DNA of 64,000 nt from contig SWBL01000045.1 in the NCBI GenBank assembly GCA_024195585.1, positions 62,001-126,000 of the forward strand, read 5' to 3'. Positions 9,676 through 20,024 of this stretch are shown piece after piece (the stretch's first letter is position 1; each line of letters starts with the position of its first letter). A model generated the notes under the pieces. It was not told the DNA's origin. It ran no database searches and saw only the letters and a program-made list of their open reading frames with translations. Made by a program: the position numbers and the translations under genes. This DNA is from Aureobasidium sp. EXF-3400 (lineage: Eukaryota > Ascomycota > Dothideomycetes > Dothideales > Saccotheciaceae).

Positions 9676-10976
9676 TTACTTGGCCTTCACCTCCGCGGTA
9701 GCCTCACGGTCTGCTAATGTCTTTGCCATACGTTCTGCCTCGAGTTTGAACCGGAGTTGACACCACTGCGGGATATTAGTTCATGATCAGCACCAATGGA
9801 TGTATGACACTCACATCACCACAGCTGATCGGCTCGTACTTGGGCGGATTTTCAGGACCCGTACATGTCGGAATGACACCCTCGACGCAGTTGAAGTTCA
9901 AACCTGATCACATCAGTTTTGAACGAGTTCTCAAAGGTCGATGAGCTTACCAAAGAAGAAAGGCATTGACACTCTTTCAACCGGTGCGCGGTTATAAACT
10001 CTATGCACCGTACTCTTGAAGAAATCATTTGACAACCTCATCATGAAGTCTCCGATATTGACGACGAATGTTCCAGGTCTAGGTTTTGCTTTGATCCACT
10101 GTCCGTCTTTTGTCAACACCTGCAAACCACCGACTTCATCTTGCCAGAGCAAAGTGAATAGTTGAAGATCAGTATGCGAACCCAGTCCTACTGAATTGGC
10201 TGCTGTTTCCTCTGCAGTGGTGACAGGGTAATAATTCATCACTCCATCGGCACCAGGAAATGTGGTTCTGGAATCGAAGTAGTCCTCTGGTAAGTCCAGA
10301 CTCAGAGCAAAGACTTTGACGAGTTGTCTTGCTAACTTCAAGCAGGATTGCCAATATGTTAAGATATCGGTCTTGAAGTCTGTGAGATGTGACGTTCCTT
10401 GCCAAACAAAGTCTTCGCCGCGGATCCAGGGTTGGACTTCAGAGGGCAGAGACGATAAGGGTTGAGGATGATCAGGATCATTCTCGGGGTGGTAGCGCCA
10501 GCTAAAACTCTCTTTTACGTCGACGGATTCGGTGCGACTGATGTTTGTACTGCGAGGGGCTTTCCATCCGTTGTAGTATGTGGACTTGTCTTGTGATACC
10601 TTCTCCTTTGCTTCAGTGTCTTGCTCGATGAAGCTGGTAAGTCAAGATTGGTCAGTCCATCGGTTCGGAGGCTTGCAGATGTGTGGATCAGATACCTGAG
10701 AAATTGAGACTTTGCTTTCGTAATCGTTTGTTCATCGATGCCATGGTTCTTGATGTAGAAGAAACCCATGTTTGTACCTGCGCTGCGTACGGCTTGAGCA
10801 ATCTCCTTGCGACTTTTGGCACTGTTGAACAGTCCGTCGAGGTCGACGACTGGAACTTCTTCTTCTGTAGCATCGCGTGGCTCGGTGTTTAGGACGTCAC
10901 GGAACACTGGACCGTAGGCAGTATGGAGCTCAAGTTTGTAGCTTGTCGGAGCTTCAGTCACGGTGGTAGACGACAT
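9676..10976 (-). CDS. 2-oxoglutarate/Fe(II) dioxygenase, isopenicillin N synthase-like
   Basis: Four exons: 10976-10696, 10633-9951, 9903-9815 and 9765-9676, giving 380 residues with introns of 62, 47 and 49 bp. The N-terminal DIOX_N part contains VPVVDLDGLF and GFFYIKNHGI. The C-terminal 2OG-FeII fold shows the iron ligands H247 and D249 (GSHTDLQLF) and H304 (STVHRVYNR), and the 2OG-binding pair R314-x-S316 (ERVSMPFFF). The family performs oxidation, hydroxylation, desaturation or ring closure of small molecules in the cytosol, often in secondary metabolism or xenobiotic breakdown. No biosynthetic core enzyme (PKS, NRPS, terpene cyclase) lies nearby, so the substrate is open. It is transcribed divergently from the permease at 11926. 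Confidence 0.88.
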
Positions 10977-11925
10977 CGCTACGTTCGTTCGAGGATTTGA
11001 GATATGGATGCTCCAAAATGTATACTCATGTGCTGCCTACTTTTTTGAGAGCTTTCATCGATTTCGCGGTTCATCGGAGACCGGCGCCTGGCCATCGATA
11101 TTGCCCTATCAGCGAGACAGGCGTACCCATCTGAAGATGCCGATAATCTGTTATCACGCCAAGTCAATGTGCAGTCAGGGAGACGATTGGGGTAAGAGCA
11201 ACCGCGGAGATTTGCGGAGAGCGAAGAGGTTCGCACGCGATGGCCAAAAGTCGTGGCCAAGGCAGAACAGCTGGGTCGACGGCACCTCTGCCTGTCCTTC
11301 GTCCACCTCATCATTTTCGCTCAATGATATTTGGCATCGCGAGACAGTCAATCTCAACTGGAATCGGTATGCCTGACTCGACTTCGCGACGAAACGATAG
11401 ATAAGCGCTGCCCGCCCTTGGCCGTGAGTGTTATCTCGCCAAGTGGTGAAGCGGTTGTCAAGTCGCTTCAGGTGCTTGGCTACATGGAAGCCTTGATTGA
11501 GAGACACGGTTTTCACATGCCTTCATAAGAGATGGACAATAAGCAGCTTCAACGACACAACTCGAGTCTGAGCAAAACGTAAGTCGAAGAAAGACAAAAT
11601 CGGTCGAATTGTTTCTACACGGAAATCTCTTGCCGTCGTCTGTGAGACACGTTTCTTCACGACCATTCGCAATGAACCTGGGCGGAACTACCGATCAGCA
11701 TTACCTATCTGCGACCACGGTTCGCCAAACTCTCGGCACTCGCAGCCTCGACTGGTTCGAGCGATAGGCGTCTGTCCGAATATTCCTCTACACAGCCTAG
11801 AGATAATGAAAGCAGGGCTGATTGCCGACATGGCATATCCATATGTTTATTAATTGGCTCGAGTGCCTTGTGTATATGTTCGTTACTTCAAGCATCCATT
11901 CTTGTTTGTCATCTTCTATCTCAGA
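10977..11925. other. Divergent intergenic region between dioxygenase and NCS1 permease
   Basis: About 950 bp carrying both promoters. Overlapping open frames on both strands (for example 10963-11376 plus and 11175-11516 minus) have no domain and mutually conflict, so I see no gene here. Confidence 0.45.
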
Positions 11926-13710
11926 ATGTCGGGACTCGTGAGCAGAATCCGCAATGGCATACCCCGACCTCACCTGCATGCAGCAGGTACGGAAGAAGTC
12001 AAGGGCCAGGATATGTGGCTCGACAACGACGACATCAGGTATGCGATCCTCGAGGAACCGATTGGGCTTCTACTAAACAATATCTAGACCACTGAAGCTC
12101 GCCGATCGAACATGGGATATGAAAGCATACTTGACCTTTTGGTTCAGTGCAGTAGCCACCGTCTCGAACTGGTATGCAGCATCCTCAGCCCAAGCTCTGG
12201 GTTTGAGTATGTGGGAGTCTATCGCCACTGCTTTGGGAGGACAAATACTCATCGCGATTGTTATCGTGTTCAACGGTCGTGCTGGAGCAAAATATCATAT
12301 CGGTTTCCCTGTGCTGAACAGAGCTGCCTTCGGAGTCTTCGGAGCGTGGTGGCCCACGTTCAATCGTGCCGTGATGGCCATCGTCTGGAACGGAGTCAAT
12401 GGAGTAAGTGGGAGAAGTTGTACTACACCTGTATTCTCACTGACATCTTATAGGTTCAAGGAGGCCAATGCATATACGTGATGATTCACGCCTTGACACC
12501 CAGAATCACGAAGCTTAAGAACATTATGGGCGAAGGTTCAGCTATCAACTCAGGAGAATTTATTGGCTGCATCATCTTCTGGCTTGTTACTTGTGCCTTT
12601 CTGGTCATTCCAGTTCCTAAGATGCGATCGCTCATTTACGCCAAGCTGGTCGTCTTCATCGTCTCAGCCATTGCCATGTGTGCATGGACTTTGACAAAAG
12701 CTGGTGGTGTTGGAGCTATCGCACACCAGAAGGGCACAGCCACAGGATCAGAGAGGACATGGCTCCTAGTTCGCTTCTTCTTCCTCGGCGCCGCTAATTG
12801 TGCGACGTTCGCCAGTAACTCGAGCGATTTTCAACGCTATGCACGTAGACCGAACGATGTTATCTTGGGTAACCTTGCGGGCTTCCCTTTGAGCAACTTC
12901 ATTGTCTGTATCATCGGTAATCTCGTCGCATCAGCGTCGCAAGCAATCTATGGCGAAGTCATCTGGAACCCTCTTACCTTCCTCGACATGCTTCAGACAA
13001 CCGAGTACAGCTCTGCAAACCGTGCAGGATGCTTCTTCATCGCCGCTTGCTTCGGCTACTCAGCCATTTTCTCATCAATTTTCGAAAACTCTCTACCTGC
13101 TGGCAACGACATTGCGGCGCTGTTCCCGAAATACCTCACTGTACGCAAAGGCTTCTTCATCTGCGCTGCTGTTTCATTCATCATCAACCCTTGGTACCTT
13201 CTCGGCAGCGCTGGCATCTTCATCTCTTTCCTCGCTTCATACCAGATCTTCTTATCTGCAATCACAGGAGTGCTTCTATGCCACTACTACATCATCTCAC
13301 GCGGCTACCTCAAAATCGACGATCTCTACACCAGCGACAAGGATGGCGTATACCATTACTTCCACGGCTGGAATTGGCGTGCCTATGTCGCCTACGTTAT
13401 CGGCATCATTCCCAATTTTTACGGCTTCCTCAACAATATGGGTGTTTCTGCACCGATAGGTGTTACCAAGGCTTATTACTTTGCCTATGAGATTGGTTTG
13501 ATTTTAAGTTTTGGAGTGTATTGGGCTTGTTGTTGGATCTCGCCTCCTGCACTGGTTATGCCGTTGGGAGAGTGGCATGAGCCTAAGGATTATGTGAGGC
13601 CGGAAGAGAGGGCAGAGGTTATTGATGGTATGCCGGCAGAGACATGGGGTGATGATGATGTTGTTGGTGTTTCTAAACTTGCGAGGGAAAATGTCAAAGA
13701 GCTTAGGTAG
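11926..13710 (+). CDS. NCS1 family nucleobase permease, Fur type
   Basis: Three exons: 11926-12038, 12088-12403 and 12454-13710 (introns 49 and 50 bp), 561 residues. It is a 12-transmembrane nucleobase-cation symporter-1 of the plasma membrane. Diagnostic signatures are NGRAGAKYHIGFPVLNRAAF, GAWWPTFNRAVMA, and WNGVNGVQGGQC followed by the ALTPRI segment, and later NSSDFQRYARRPND. The Fur branch takes up uracil, allantoin, uridine or related compounds with protons; thiamine-type paralogues also occur, so the substrate is not fixed by sequence reading alone. Both N- and C-termini are hydrophilic, as expected for cytosolic tails involved in endocytic turnover. Confidence 0.9.
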
Positions 13711-13768
13711 TACTCATACAGAATGAACATATCTTGTGATAGATGTTTAACAGCATATCTGAGTCTTT

Positions 13769-14560
13769 CTAGTGCCAGAGCTCTAATTCACTCACGCAAA
13801 GAATACATGTATCATCCAAGCCAGAGACCTTCTTCTTGTCCATGGGTGCATACAGATCCGTCGATAGCATGTAGGCATAGTGCCAGATGGTATCATACTG
13901 AACGAGATTTGCATCATCCCAGTTCTGATGACCCTGATCTCCATACCTCAGAGGTCCACCTACAGGACCCATGAAACGCACCGTTGCCCCCGCCGAATTG
14001 CCAAAGCCTTTCTTGAAGTCTTCCATGTAGTCATCGTGTATGGCACTGCTCCCCTTATACTTGAACAGATTGAAGAGACTCACTGGCTCGTTGGCAAGTT
14101 CAGCAGGTAGCGCCTTGGACAAGAATTCAGCCATGGATGGATCGAGATGCAGCTCGCCAGGTTCAAGTGATCCGTCTTTCGCGGTGGTGACAGCTGACTT
14201 TGGTATACCTCCTCCCTGCCATTCTTGCGGTAACGGAGGTGTCTTTTCAGAAGCCTTGGGCCGAGATGAAGAGGTAGATTTGAGTTGCGCGAACTGATCT
14301 TCCGGTAATGAGAAGGGTATAGTAAAGTGGTCTTTGGTGTGTTTTAGGGCTTCGTCTGATAGCTTTGGCTCTTTCGTGACGAGAAACAGATCCCAGGCAT
14401 GCGCAAGAAGTCGATCTTTGTCAAGGAAGTGAGGTTGATGCACCCAAACGTGGGGCTTGCCCCTGATTATGGGGTCTGCTGCGAGCGATTGTATCACATC
14501 TTGGGCGCTGCTGCTTGAATTGATGGCGATGAGATGGATGGAGAGCAGTTGGATTGCCAT
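13769..14560 (-). CDS. Conserved hypothetical fungal protein
   Basis: A single-exon frame of 263 residues from ATG at 14560 to the stop at 13769. I do not recognise the family with certainty. The N-terminal part is mixed alpha/beta (IQLLSIHLIAINSSS, KPHVWVHQPHFLDKDRLLAHAW). A central Pro/Ser linker (about 95-130) follows, and the C-terminal half (SLFNLFKYKG, GATVRFMGPVGG, WHYAYMLSTDLY, CILCVSELEL) looks like a small alpha/beta domain, possibly of the dimeric alpha-beta barrel kind. It has no signal peptide or membrane segment. It ends 58 bp from the convergent permease stop. Real gene status is supported by length, sensible composition and lack of a better frame on the other strand. Confidence 0.6.
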   Translation of the reverse strand: MAIQLLSIHLIAINSSSSAQDVIQSLAADPIIRGKPHVWVHQPHFLDKDRLLAHAWDLFLVTKEPKLSDEALKHTKDHFTIPFSLPEDQFAQLKSTSSSRPKASEKTPPLPQEWQGGGIPKSAVTTAKDGSLEPGELHLDPSMAEFLSKALPAELANEPVSLFNLFKYKGSSAIHDDYMEDFKKGFGNSAGATVRFMGPVGGPLRYGDQGHQNWDDANLVQYDTIWHYAYMLSTDLYAPMDKKKVSGLDDTCILCVSELELWH

Positions 14561-15416
14561 ATTGTCGGATGTAGCTGTAATAAGAGATCTTGTTGCATCT
14601 GCAAGTGGTAGGGAGAGGACTATGGATGTGAAGAAAAAGAATACAATACTACCTATGAGTCGATTCGCACATCTCTTTTACCCCTCATGATGCGTTTCAG
14701 AGTAGCATGTTAAGTCTGTCATTCGCTTCGACGGCTCGTCTGGTGGTCGCTTTGCTTTTATGGAGAGAGAGAGAAAACGATAAGTGCTTGTACCAATCAC
14801 CGTAAAGCTAACCTAGGAGCTTCGTGTATTTGATATGAGAGAGCGTCTAATATTACTCGTTCGGGATGGCACACTGGCGGCGATGTCGGGACAGCAAATC
14901 GGAAAGGGTCTTTGGTCATGCAAAAGTTTTGGCCAATCATAGTAAAGGCATTTTGGCGCGTAAAGTGTGGGGTAAGACACCCTATTGAGCCTCAGCTCAA
15001 ACTTCGATACGCGTTCTTGAGGAAAACTGACGAGACGGACGATTGAGATGAAGACAGTGACCAGAGCGTAAGCTACAGTCCAACAGAGCTCAATACACAT
15101 GCAGGTACTCTGAAATTTGCATCTTGGAATTCGAGGCTGGCTCGAAGAAAAGCTTCGGATCAAGATGTGCCGAGGGTATCCTTAAAGGCTACCTCCGCAT
15201 CTGTGCCGTTCAGTGTGGGGAAGGCGGCAGCATGTTTTCTATTCCCTTGTTCCGAGCAGGGAGAGAACAGCGACTATCAGCCGATAGTCCCTATCCCGAT
15301 CAGCCTATTTCTTCGTTTCCTCTTCCTCTACGCCTCCAAGTCAACCCCTGCCAGTCCAGCCTCGCTACGTCGAACCATCCACCAAAGTCCCGGTCGAACT
15401 CGAGTACACCGTCAAC
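14561..15416. other. Intergenic region upstream of the lactate dehydrogenase gene
   Basis: Divergent promoter region of the hypothetical gene and the CYB2-like gene. The last ~120 bp before the ATG at 15417 are CT-rich leader sequence. No supported gene. Confidence 0.45.
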
Positions 15417-17039
15417 ATGAACCATCCTAGCAACAACACGCAGGCCGTCAAGTTGACAGGCGAAGAGGTGGCCAAGCACAACAATGCCGACTCATGCTGG
15501 GTCATTGTCCACGGACGCGCCTACGATGTGACAGAATTTCTTCCCGAACATCCTGGCGGTCCAAAGATCATCCTCAAGTATGCTGGAAAGGACGCCTCGG
15601 AGGAGTACGACCCCATCCATCCCCCCGACACTCTCGACAAGTTCCTGGACAAGAGCAAGCACCTCGGCGAGGTCGACATGAACACTGTCCAGCAAGAGAC
15701 AAAAGAGGAGGATCCCGATGAGGCTGAGAGACAAGAAAGAATCAAGCGCATGCCGATCCTTGAGCAGTGCTACAACCTGATGGACTTCGAAGCTGTCGCC
15801 AAGAGAGTCATGAAGAAGACGGCTTGGGCATACTACTCCAGTGGTGCTGACGACGAGATCGTGAGTCTGACATGGTCACAATATTCTGACTGCCACTGAC
15901 CGTTCATCAGACGATGCGTGAGAACCACAGCGCCTTCCACAAGATCTGGTTCCGACCAAAGATCCTCGTCGATGTTGAAAAGGTCGACATGTCGACGACC
16001 ATGCTAGGCACTAAAGTTAGCATGCCTTTCTACGTGACAGCTACTGCTCTGGGCAAGCTGGGCAACCCTGAGGGCGAGGTCGTCTTGACCCGCGGAGCCA
16101 AGAAGCACAATGTCATTCAGATGATTCCTACTTTGGCCTCTTGCTCTTTCGACGAGATTATGGATGCCGCAGAGGGTGACCAAGTTCAATGGCTGCAACT
16201 TTACGTATGTTGACCACGTCCTGAATATCCAGAATCATCGCTGATACGAATATCCACAGGTCAACAAGAATAGAGAAATCACAAAACGTATCATCGAGCA
16301 CGCTGAGAAGCGCGGATGCAAGGGTCTCTTCATCACTGTCGACGCACCCCAACTCGGTCGCCGCGAGAAAGATATGCGTTCCAAGTTCTCAGACGTCGGC
16401 AGCAATGTTCAAAATACTGGCGGCGACAATGTCGACCGCAGTCAAGGTGCCGCAAGAGCTATCTCCTCCTTCATCGATCCCTCTCTATCTTGGAAGGATA
16501 TCCCATGGTTCAAGAGTGTCACCAAGATGCCCATCCTTCTCAAGGGTGTTCAAAGAGTCGAGGATGTGATCAGAGCGGTCGCTGCGGGAGTCGATGGTGT
16601 CGTTCTGTCCAACCACGGAGGCCGCCAGCTCGATACTTCCAGATCTGGTATCGAGATCCTCGCCGAGACCATGCCCGAGTTGCGTCGCCTGGGTCTCGAA
16701 GATAAGATCGAGGTTTACATTGATGGTGGAATTCGTCGTGCCACAGATATCCTCAAGGCTCTGTGTCTCGGTGCAAAGGGTGTAGGTATCGGCCGTCCTT
16801 TCTTGTACGCCATGTCAGCATACGGTCTGCCTGGTGTCGACCGTGCAATGCAACTTCTTAAGGATGAGATGGAGATGAACATGCGCTTGATCGGCTGCAA
16901 CAGCGTCGACCAATTGACCCCTGAGCTCTTGGATGTCAGAAGTTTGCACACGCATACTGCAGCCGTGGCACCAGATACCCTTAGTATCGCTGCATACGAT
17001 CCTTTGGCTGGTCCCAAGGAGCGGCTGGCCAAGCTGTGA
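15417..17039 (+). CDS. Flavocytochrome b2-type L-lactate dehydrogenase (FMN-dependent)
   Basis: Three exons: 15417-15860, 15911-16204 and 16260-17039, 505 residues. Residues 10-85 form a cytochrome b5 domain with heme ligands H45 (EHPGG) and H68 (YDPIH). A linker leads to an FMN-dependent alpha-hydroxy-acid dehydrogenase barrel with the catalytic histidine H365 in LSNHGGRQLD and the phosphate-binding segment DGGIRRATDILKAL..GIGRPFLYA. The enzyme oxidises L-lactate (or a related 2-hydroxy acid) to the keto acid and passes electrons to cytochrome c. Unlike yeast Cyb2, it lacks an obvious mitochondrial presequence: the heme domain begins within ten residues of the start. It may therefore act elsewhere or on another 2-hydroxy acid. 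Homologues of this shape are common in filamentous fungi. Confidence 0.9.
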
Positions 17040-18141
17040 GCTTCGTTGAAAATCACCTTGTATCTGTTTAAATACTTGTTATGCATTATGAACTCTTCTT
17101 ACCATCATCCAGAGCTCCGTTTGTGACCGCGTTTGACACGAATGTGTAGGCACAGACTTATCTGACGATACAACAAACACCTGTATAATGATTTACAGTA
17201 TTCAGCAATAACAACATTCCAGGAGCGCCCGTCAAACTTGCGTAGCCAAGGATAGCACATCTGATCATGACTCCAGAAGCGGAGTGCAACTCCGACGACA
17301 CTTCCTCAAACTTCTCCTCTCGAGTCATCTCATACAACATCTTGAGCCAATATCCATATGCACCCAAGGAAAAGCACGTTTATCGAAGGTATCACTAAAA
17401 ACTCTCGATCAAATGACGCCGAAGGAGTTCTTCGTTTCGATATGCACAGTTCATCGCGACAGAAGACAATAGAAATAGCTTAATTAGAAGGAGACAGTAA
17501 TATAGAGTGTACCATCACTAGATCAATAGAGCATTGTGGATTAGCCTTGATATATACTACGATCACGATTGATTTAGACGGCCTTTCGGGCAACAAAGAT
17601 GCTGAGGGAACCGCGTTCGACTATCAAGTCATTGGATACAACAGCAAGAGGTGCAAGCCATCAAGTCCAGGAACTCGTTCGTCATTCTAGAGCTCCCAGC
17701 GTCATAACTACCTCAAAATCGTCACAACTTAGCACTTTGAGAAAATAACGCGAGCTCAACTTTAGGCAGCAACACTCACACCTCGAGACAGCTATACCAC
17801 AACACACATATCACGAAAATCCGATACCATCACAAAAACAGACATATCACGAACACCAGACACATCACAGAATATCAGACACATCACAGAAACAGGCACA
17901 TCACAGATATCACATTCATCAGTTGGGAATCAAAAGTTTTCCGAAACAAAAAGCAATTGCAATTTCATTCTAGAATAAGCACCTCTCAATCTCATTCCAC
18001 TCTCGCTAAAAACCCAACTGGTAAAAGTAGTAGCATTTCATCCAAAGTTACTAGGTCATAATCGCCTTTCGCAATGAAACGTGCACCGAAAACTCAGTCT
18101 TGGGAAAAGAGTAGTAGAAATTGCAGGGATCCAACAAGTTA
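17040..18141. other. Gene-free AT-rich spacer with a short tandem array
   Basis: No supported coding frame. It contains the 3' UTR of the lactate dehydrogenase gene and an array of CACATCACAGA-like units at 17805-17915 (listed separately). Confidence 0.5.
17805..17915 (+). repeat. Imperfect tandem repeat, unit 17-20 bp (CACATCACAGAAAYCAGA-like)
   Basis: Six head-to-tail units share the core CAYATCACRRA. The best-preserved ones are CACATCACAGAATATCAGA and CACATCACAGAAACAGG around 17879-17900; earlier units have CATATCACGAACACCAGA. Purine-poor on the minus strand, non-coding context. Confidence 0.7.
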
Positions 18142-18360
18142 CTAGAACAAAAACGTCTTTGGCAAGGGATGTGCGTGGGAAAGGGGTGAGTAGCGAGGCA
18201 TACTCGCATGTGTTTGTGGCTTGGCCTTGTGCTGCGAACAGCATGAGGAGGTGGATTTTTTCTCAATGTCACTGAGCTCTACAAGAAGATCTTTCATGTC
18301 GTAGATTCCACGGGCCTGATCAACAGTGGAAGTAACTTCCTGGTTGTTGGTCGAAGACAT
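18142..18360 (-). CDS. Small hypothetical protein (72 residues)
   Basis: A minus-strand frame from ATG at 18360 to TAG at 18142. The protein starts MSSTNNQEVTSTVDQ and contains an amphipathic segment (IYDMKDLLVELSDIEKK), then a short basic, His/Pro-rich tail. Support for a real gene comes from upstream order: a TATATA box at 18505-18510 and a CT-rich, upstream-ATG-free leader of ~140 bp. The end is uncertain, since a GTATGC donor (in the codon after QTHA) and a CTAG acceptor coinciding with the stop could remove the last part and extend the frame into downstream sequence. No family recognised. Confidence 0.38.
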   Translation of the reverse strand: MSSTNNQEVTSTVDQARGIYDMKDLLVELSDIEKKSTSSCCSQHKAKPQTHASMPRYSPLSHAHPLPKTFLF

Positions 18361-18950
18361 GATGGTAGCGATGCTTGATGTGAATTCTTTCGTGAGGGAT
18401 TGAGAAAGTGGCTTTTCTTGAAGTGGTTGAGGAGTGGAGAGGCAACTTTGCAAGATGGTTCTGTGGAATGAGAAAGTGAGGAAGAGAGGGAGAGAAGGGG
18501 TGGTTATATAGGTAGGCTTGGGGATGCTCGAGGATTACATAAGGCAGGTTCCAGGATCACGGGTTGTGTGTTTGTGCTTTGGGGAGATCACTGGGGAACG
18601 ATTGGCAGCGACAGAGTGTCTAAGCGAAAATTCTCTGGAGGAGATGTGTTCTGAGCAAGTTTTCGGTATACAGTCCCGTGACAAGTCCCGTGATGGGGCA
18701 AGCGTCGGTATACCGGGCAAGAAGCTGGCGTCAAGCAAAGAAAACCAAGTGATGATGATGCCGTGAGTCTAAAGCAGGAAGGACCAAACATCTGTGAATT
18801 TGTGTGATAGTATCTCGAGTGTTTATTGTAACAAGCAGTTTATCCTAAGATCACTTTCCCATAGTCATCTTTCGAGTCCCTCAAGATACCACCCACTTAA
18901 CCGTACTTCCATTTTCTCTTTTCCACATCTTCGCCTCCCCTCGCATCCCT
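18361..18950. other. Spacer between the small hypothetical gene and the secreted-protein gene
   Basis: Contains the leader and promoter of the small gene and the 3' end region of the secreted-protein gene. A short direct repeat, GTCCCGTGA (around 18674 and 18684), is present. No supported gene. Confidence 0.4.
18505..18510 (-). promoter_or_regulatory. TATA box upstream of the small hypothetical gene
   Basis: TATATA on the minus strand about 145 bp before the ATG at 18360, followed by a CT-rich leader. Confidence 0.4.
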
Positions 18951-19653
18951 CTACTTCGTGGGCATAGCAACAGGAGTAGTAGGTCTCTTACTCACATGCC
19001 ACGGCGTACTACTAGGAATCTTCATCTCACTAGTCTTCCTCCACTTCGAACTCTTACTCCTCGTCGAATACAACGTCCTATAAACCTCTCCCTTTCTACA
19101 ATTATCCTTTCCCCAAATACACGCGTGAGAAGTGGATGTCGTATATCTCGGCGTCTGCGAAGGCAAGATATAGTAACTGTTCGAAGAGGTAGGGAAGATT
19201 GTGGACACGGTGAGGGTGTCGTCGATGGTGAGGATGGTTGTCAAAGGCATCCCAGGGCCAGCGTAGCCGGAGCAGAGGTGAGAGATGAAGGTGTTGTATT
19301 GGGAGATGGCTTCGGCGGCGGATGAGGGGAAGGCGTTGGCGATGCAGATGGGGAGGTCTTGGTGCCAGGTTCCGGTGTTCTTGTCGCAGAAGAGATCGAG
19401 GTGGTCGACGTAGTCTGTCCAGACCATGGGGATGTTGAGTTTGATGCAGCGTTGCTGTCGATGCGTTAGCGAAATGATTCGGTTGTCGAGGTAGAAGACG
19501 ATAGGAACTTACGATTTCGTAGGGAAGTGCTGTCATGTCTCCAACATGGCCTGGTCTGACATCTTCGAGCTTGGTTGCTGTTTGTTTGTCGTCTTGACCG
19601 TAGACGGAGCCAACCACGGCCATGAGTGCGATGCTGAAGTCTGAGAAGCGCAT
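18951..19653 (-). CDS. Small secreted cysteine-containing protein
   Basis: Two exons: 19653-19513 and 19454-18951, with a 58-bp intron, giving 214 residues. Residues 1-19 form a signal peptide (MRFSDFSIALMAVVGSVYG). The mature part has six cysteines spread through it (QQRC, LFCDK, PICIAN, HLCSGY, HACIWG, DNCRKG), compatible with three disulfides, plus a Ser/Thr-rich region and a basic C-terminus (SKSSKWRKTSEMK). No transmembrane or GPI signal follows. No family is recognised. Lineage-restricted secreted proteins of this size are typical effector or wall-associated candidates in plant-associated fungi, but nothing here proves such a role. Confidence 0.68.
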
Positions 19654-20024
19654 ATTTGCTGTGGAAAACGTTATTTATTTATCTTGTGATGGAAGGTTGC
19701 AAAGTTGAGTAGAGTAAGGAGTTGGTAGTGGGACAAGAATCGCGATTTTATATCAATTGAAGAAGGTATTCGAGTCATCAAGGATATAGGAGTCATGAGT
19801 TGGCAGCTCAGATGCTGGGTAGAGGTAGTTTGAGAGTGATTGATGGCGGTCCGACCAAGCTTCAAAACGCGACTTCAACTTTGGAAAATCATGATCTATT
19901 CGTCTTGAATTACTTCTACGCAGATGCAATGCAAAATGATCTATATACAATAAGTGTTCGTAAATTCATCAGAATGAATTTGCATCCATCCGTCTCTGCA
20001 ATGTCGCAAGACCGCCGAGAACTT
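19654..20024. other. Promoter of the secreted-protein gene / 3' flank of the MFS gene
   Basis: AT-rich 371 bp. I see no gene; it carries the upstream region of the minus-strand secreted-protein gene and the downstream region of the MFS gene. Confidence 0.4.

Noticed and set aside
11926..14560. Biosynthetic cluster of dioxygenase, permease and neighbours
   Set aside because: No core biosynthetic enzyme is present and the permease is a general nucleobase carrier; simple adjacency is not enough.
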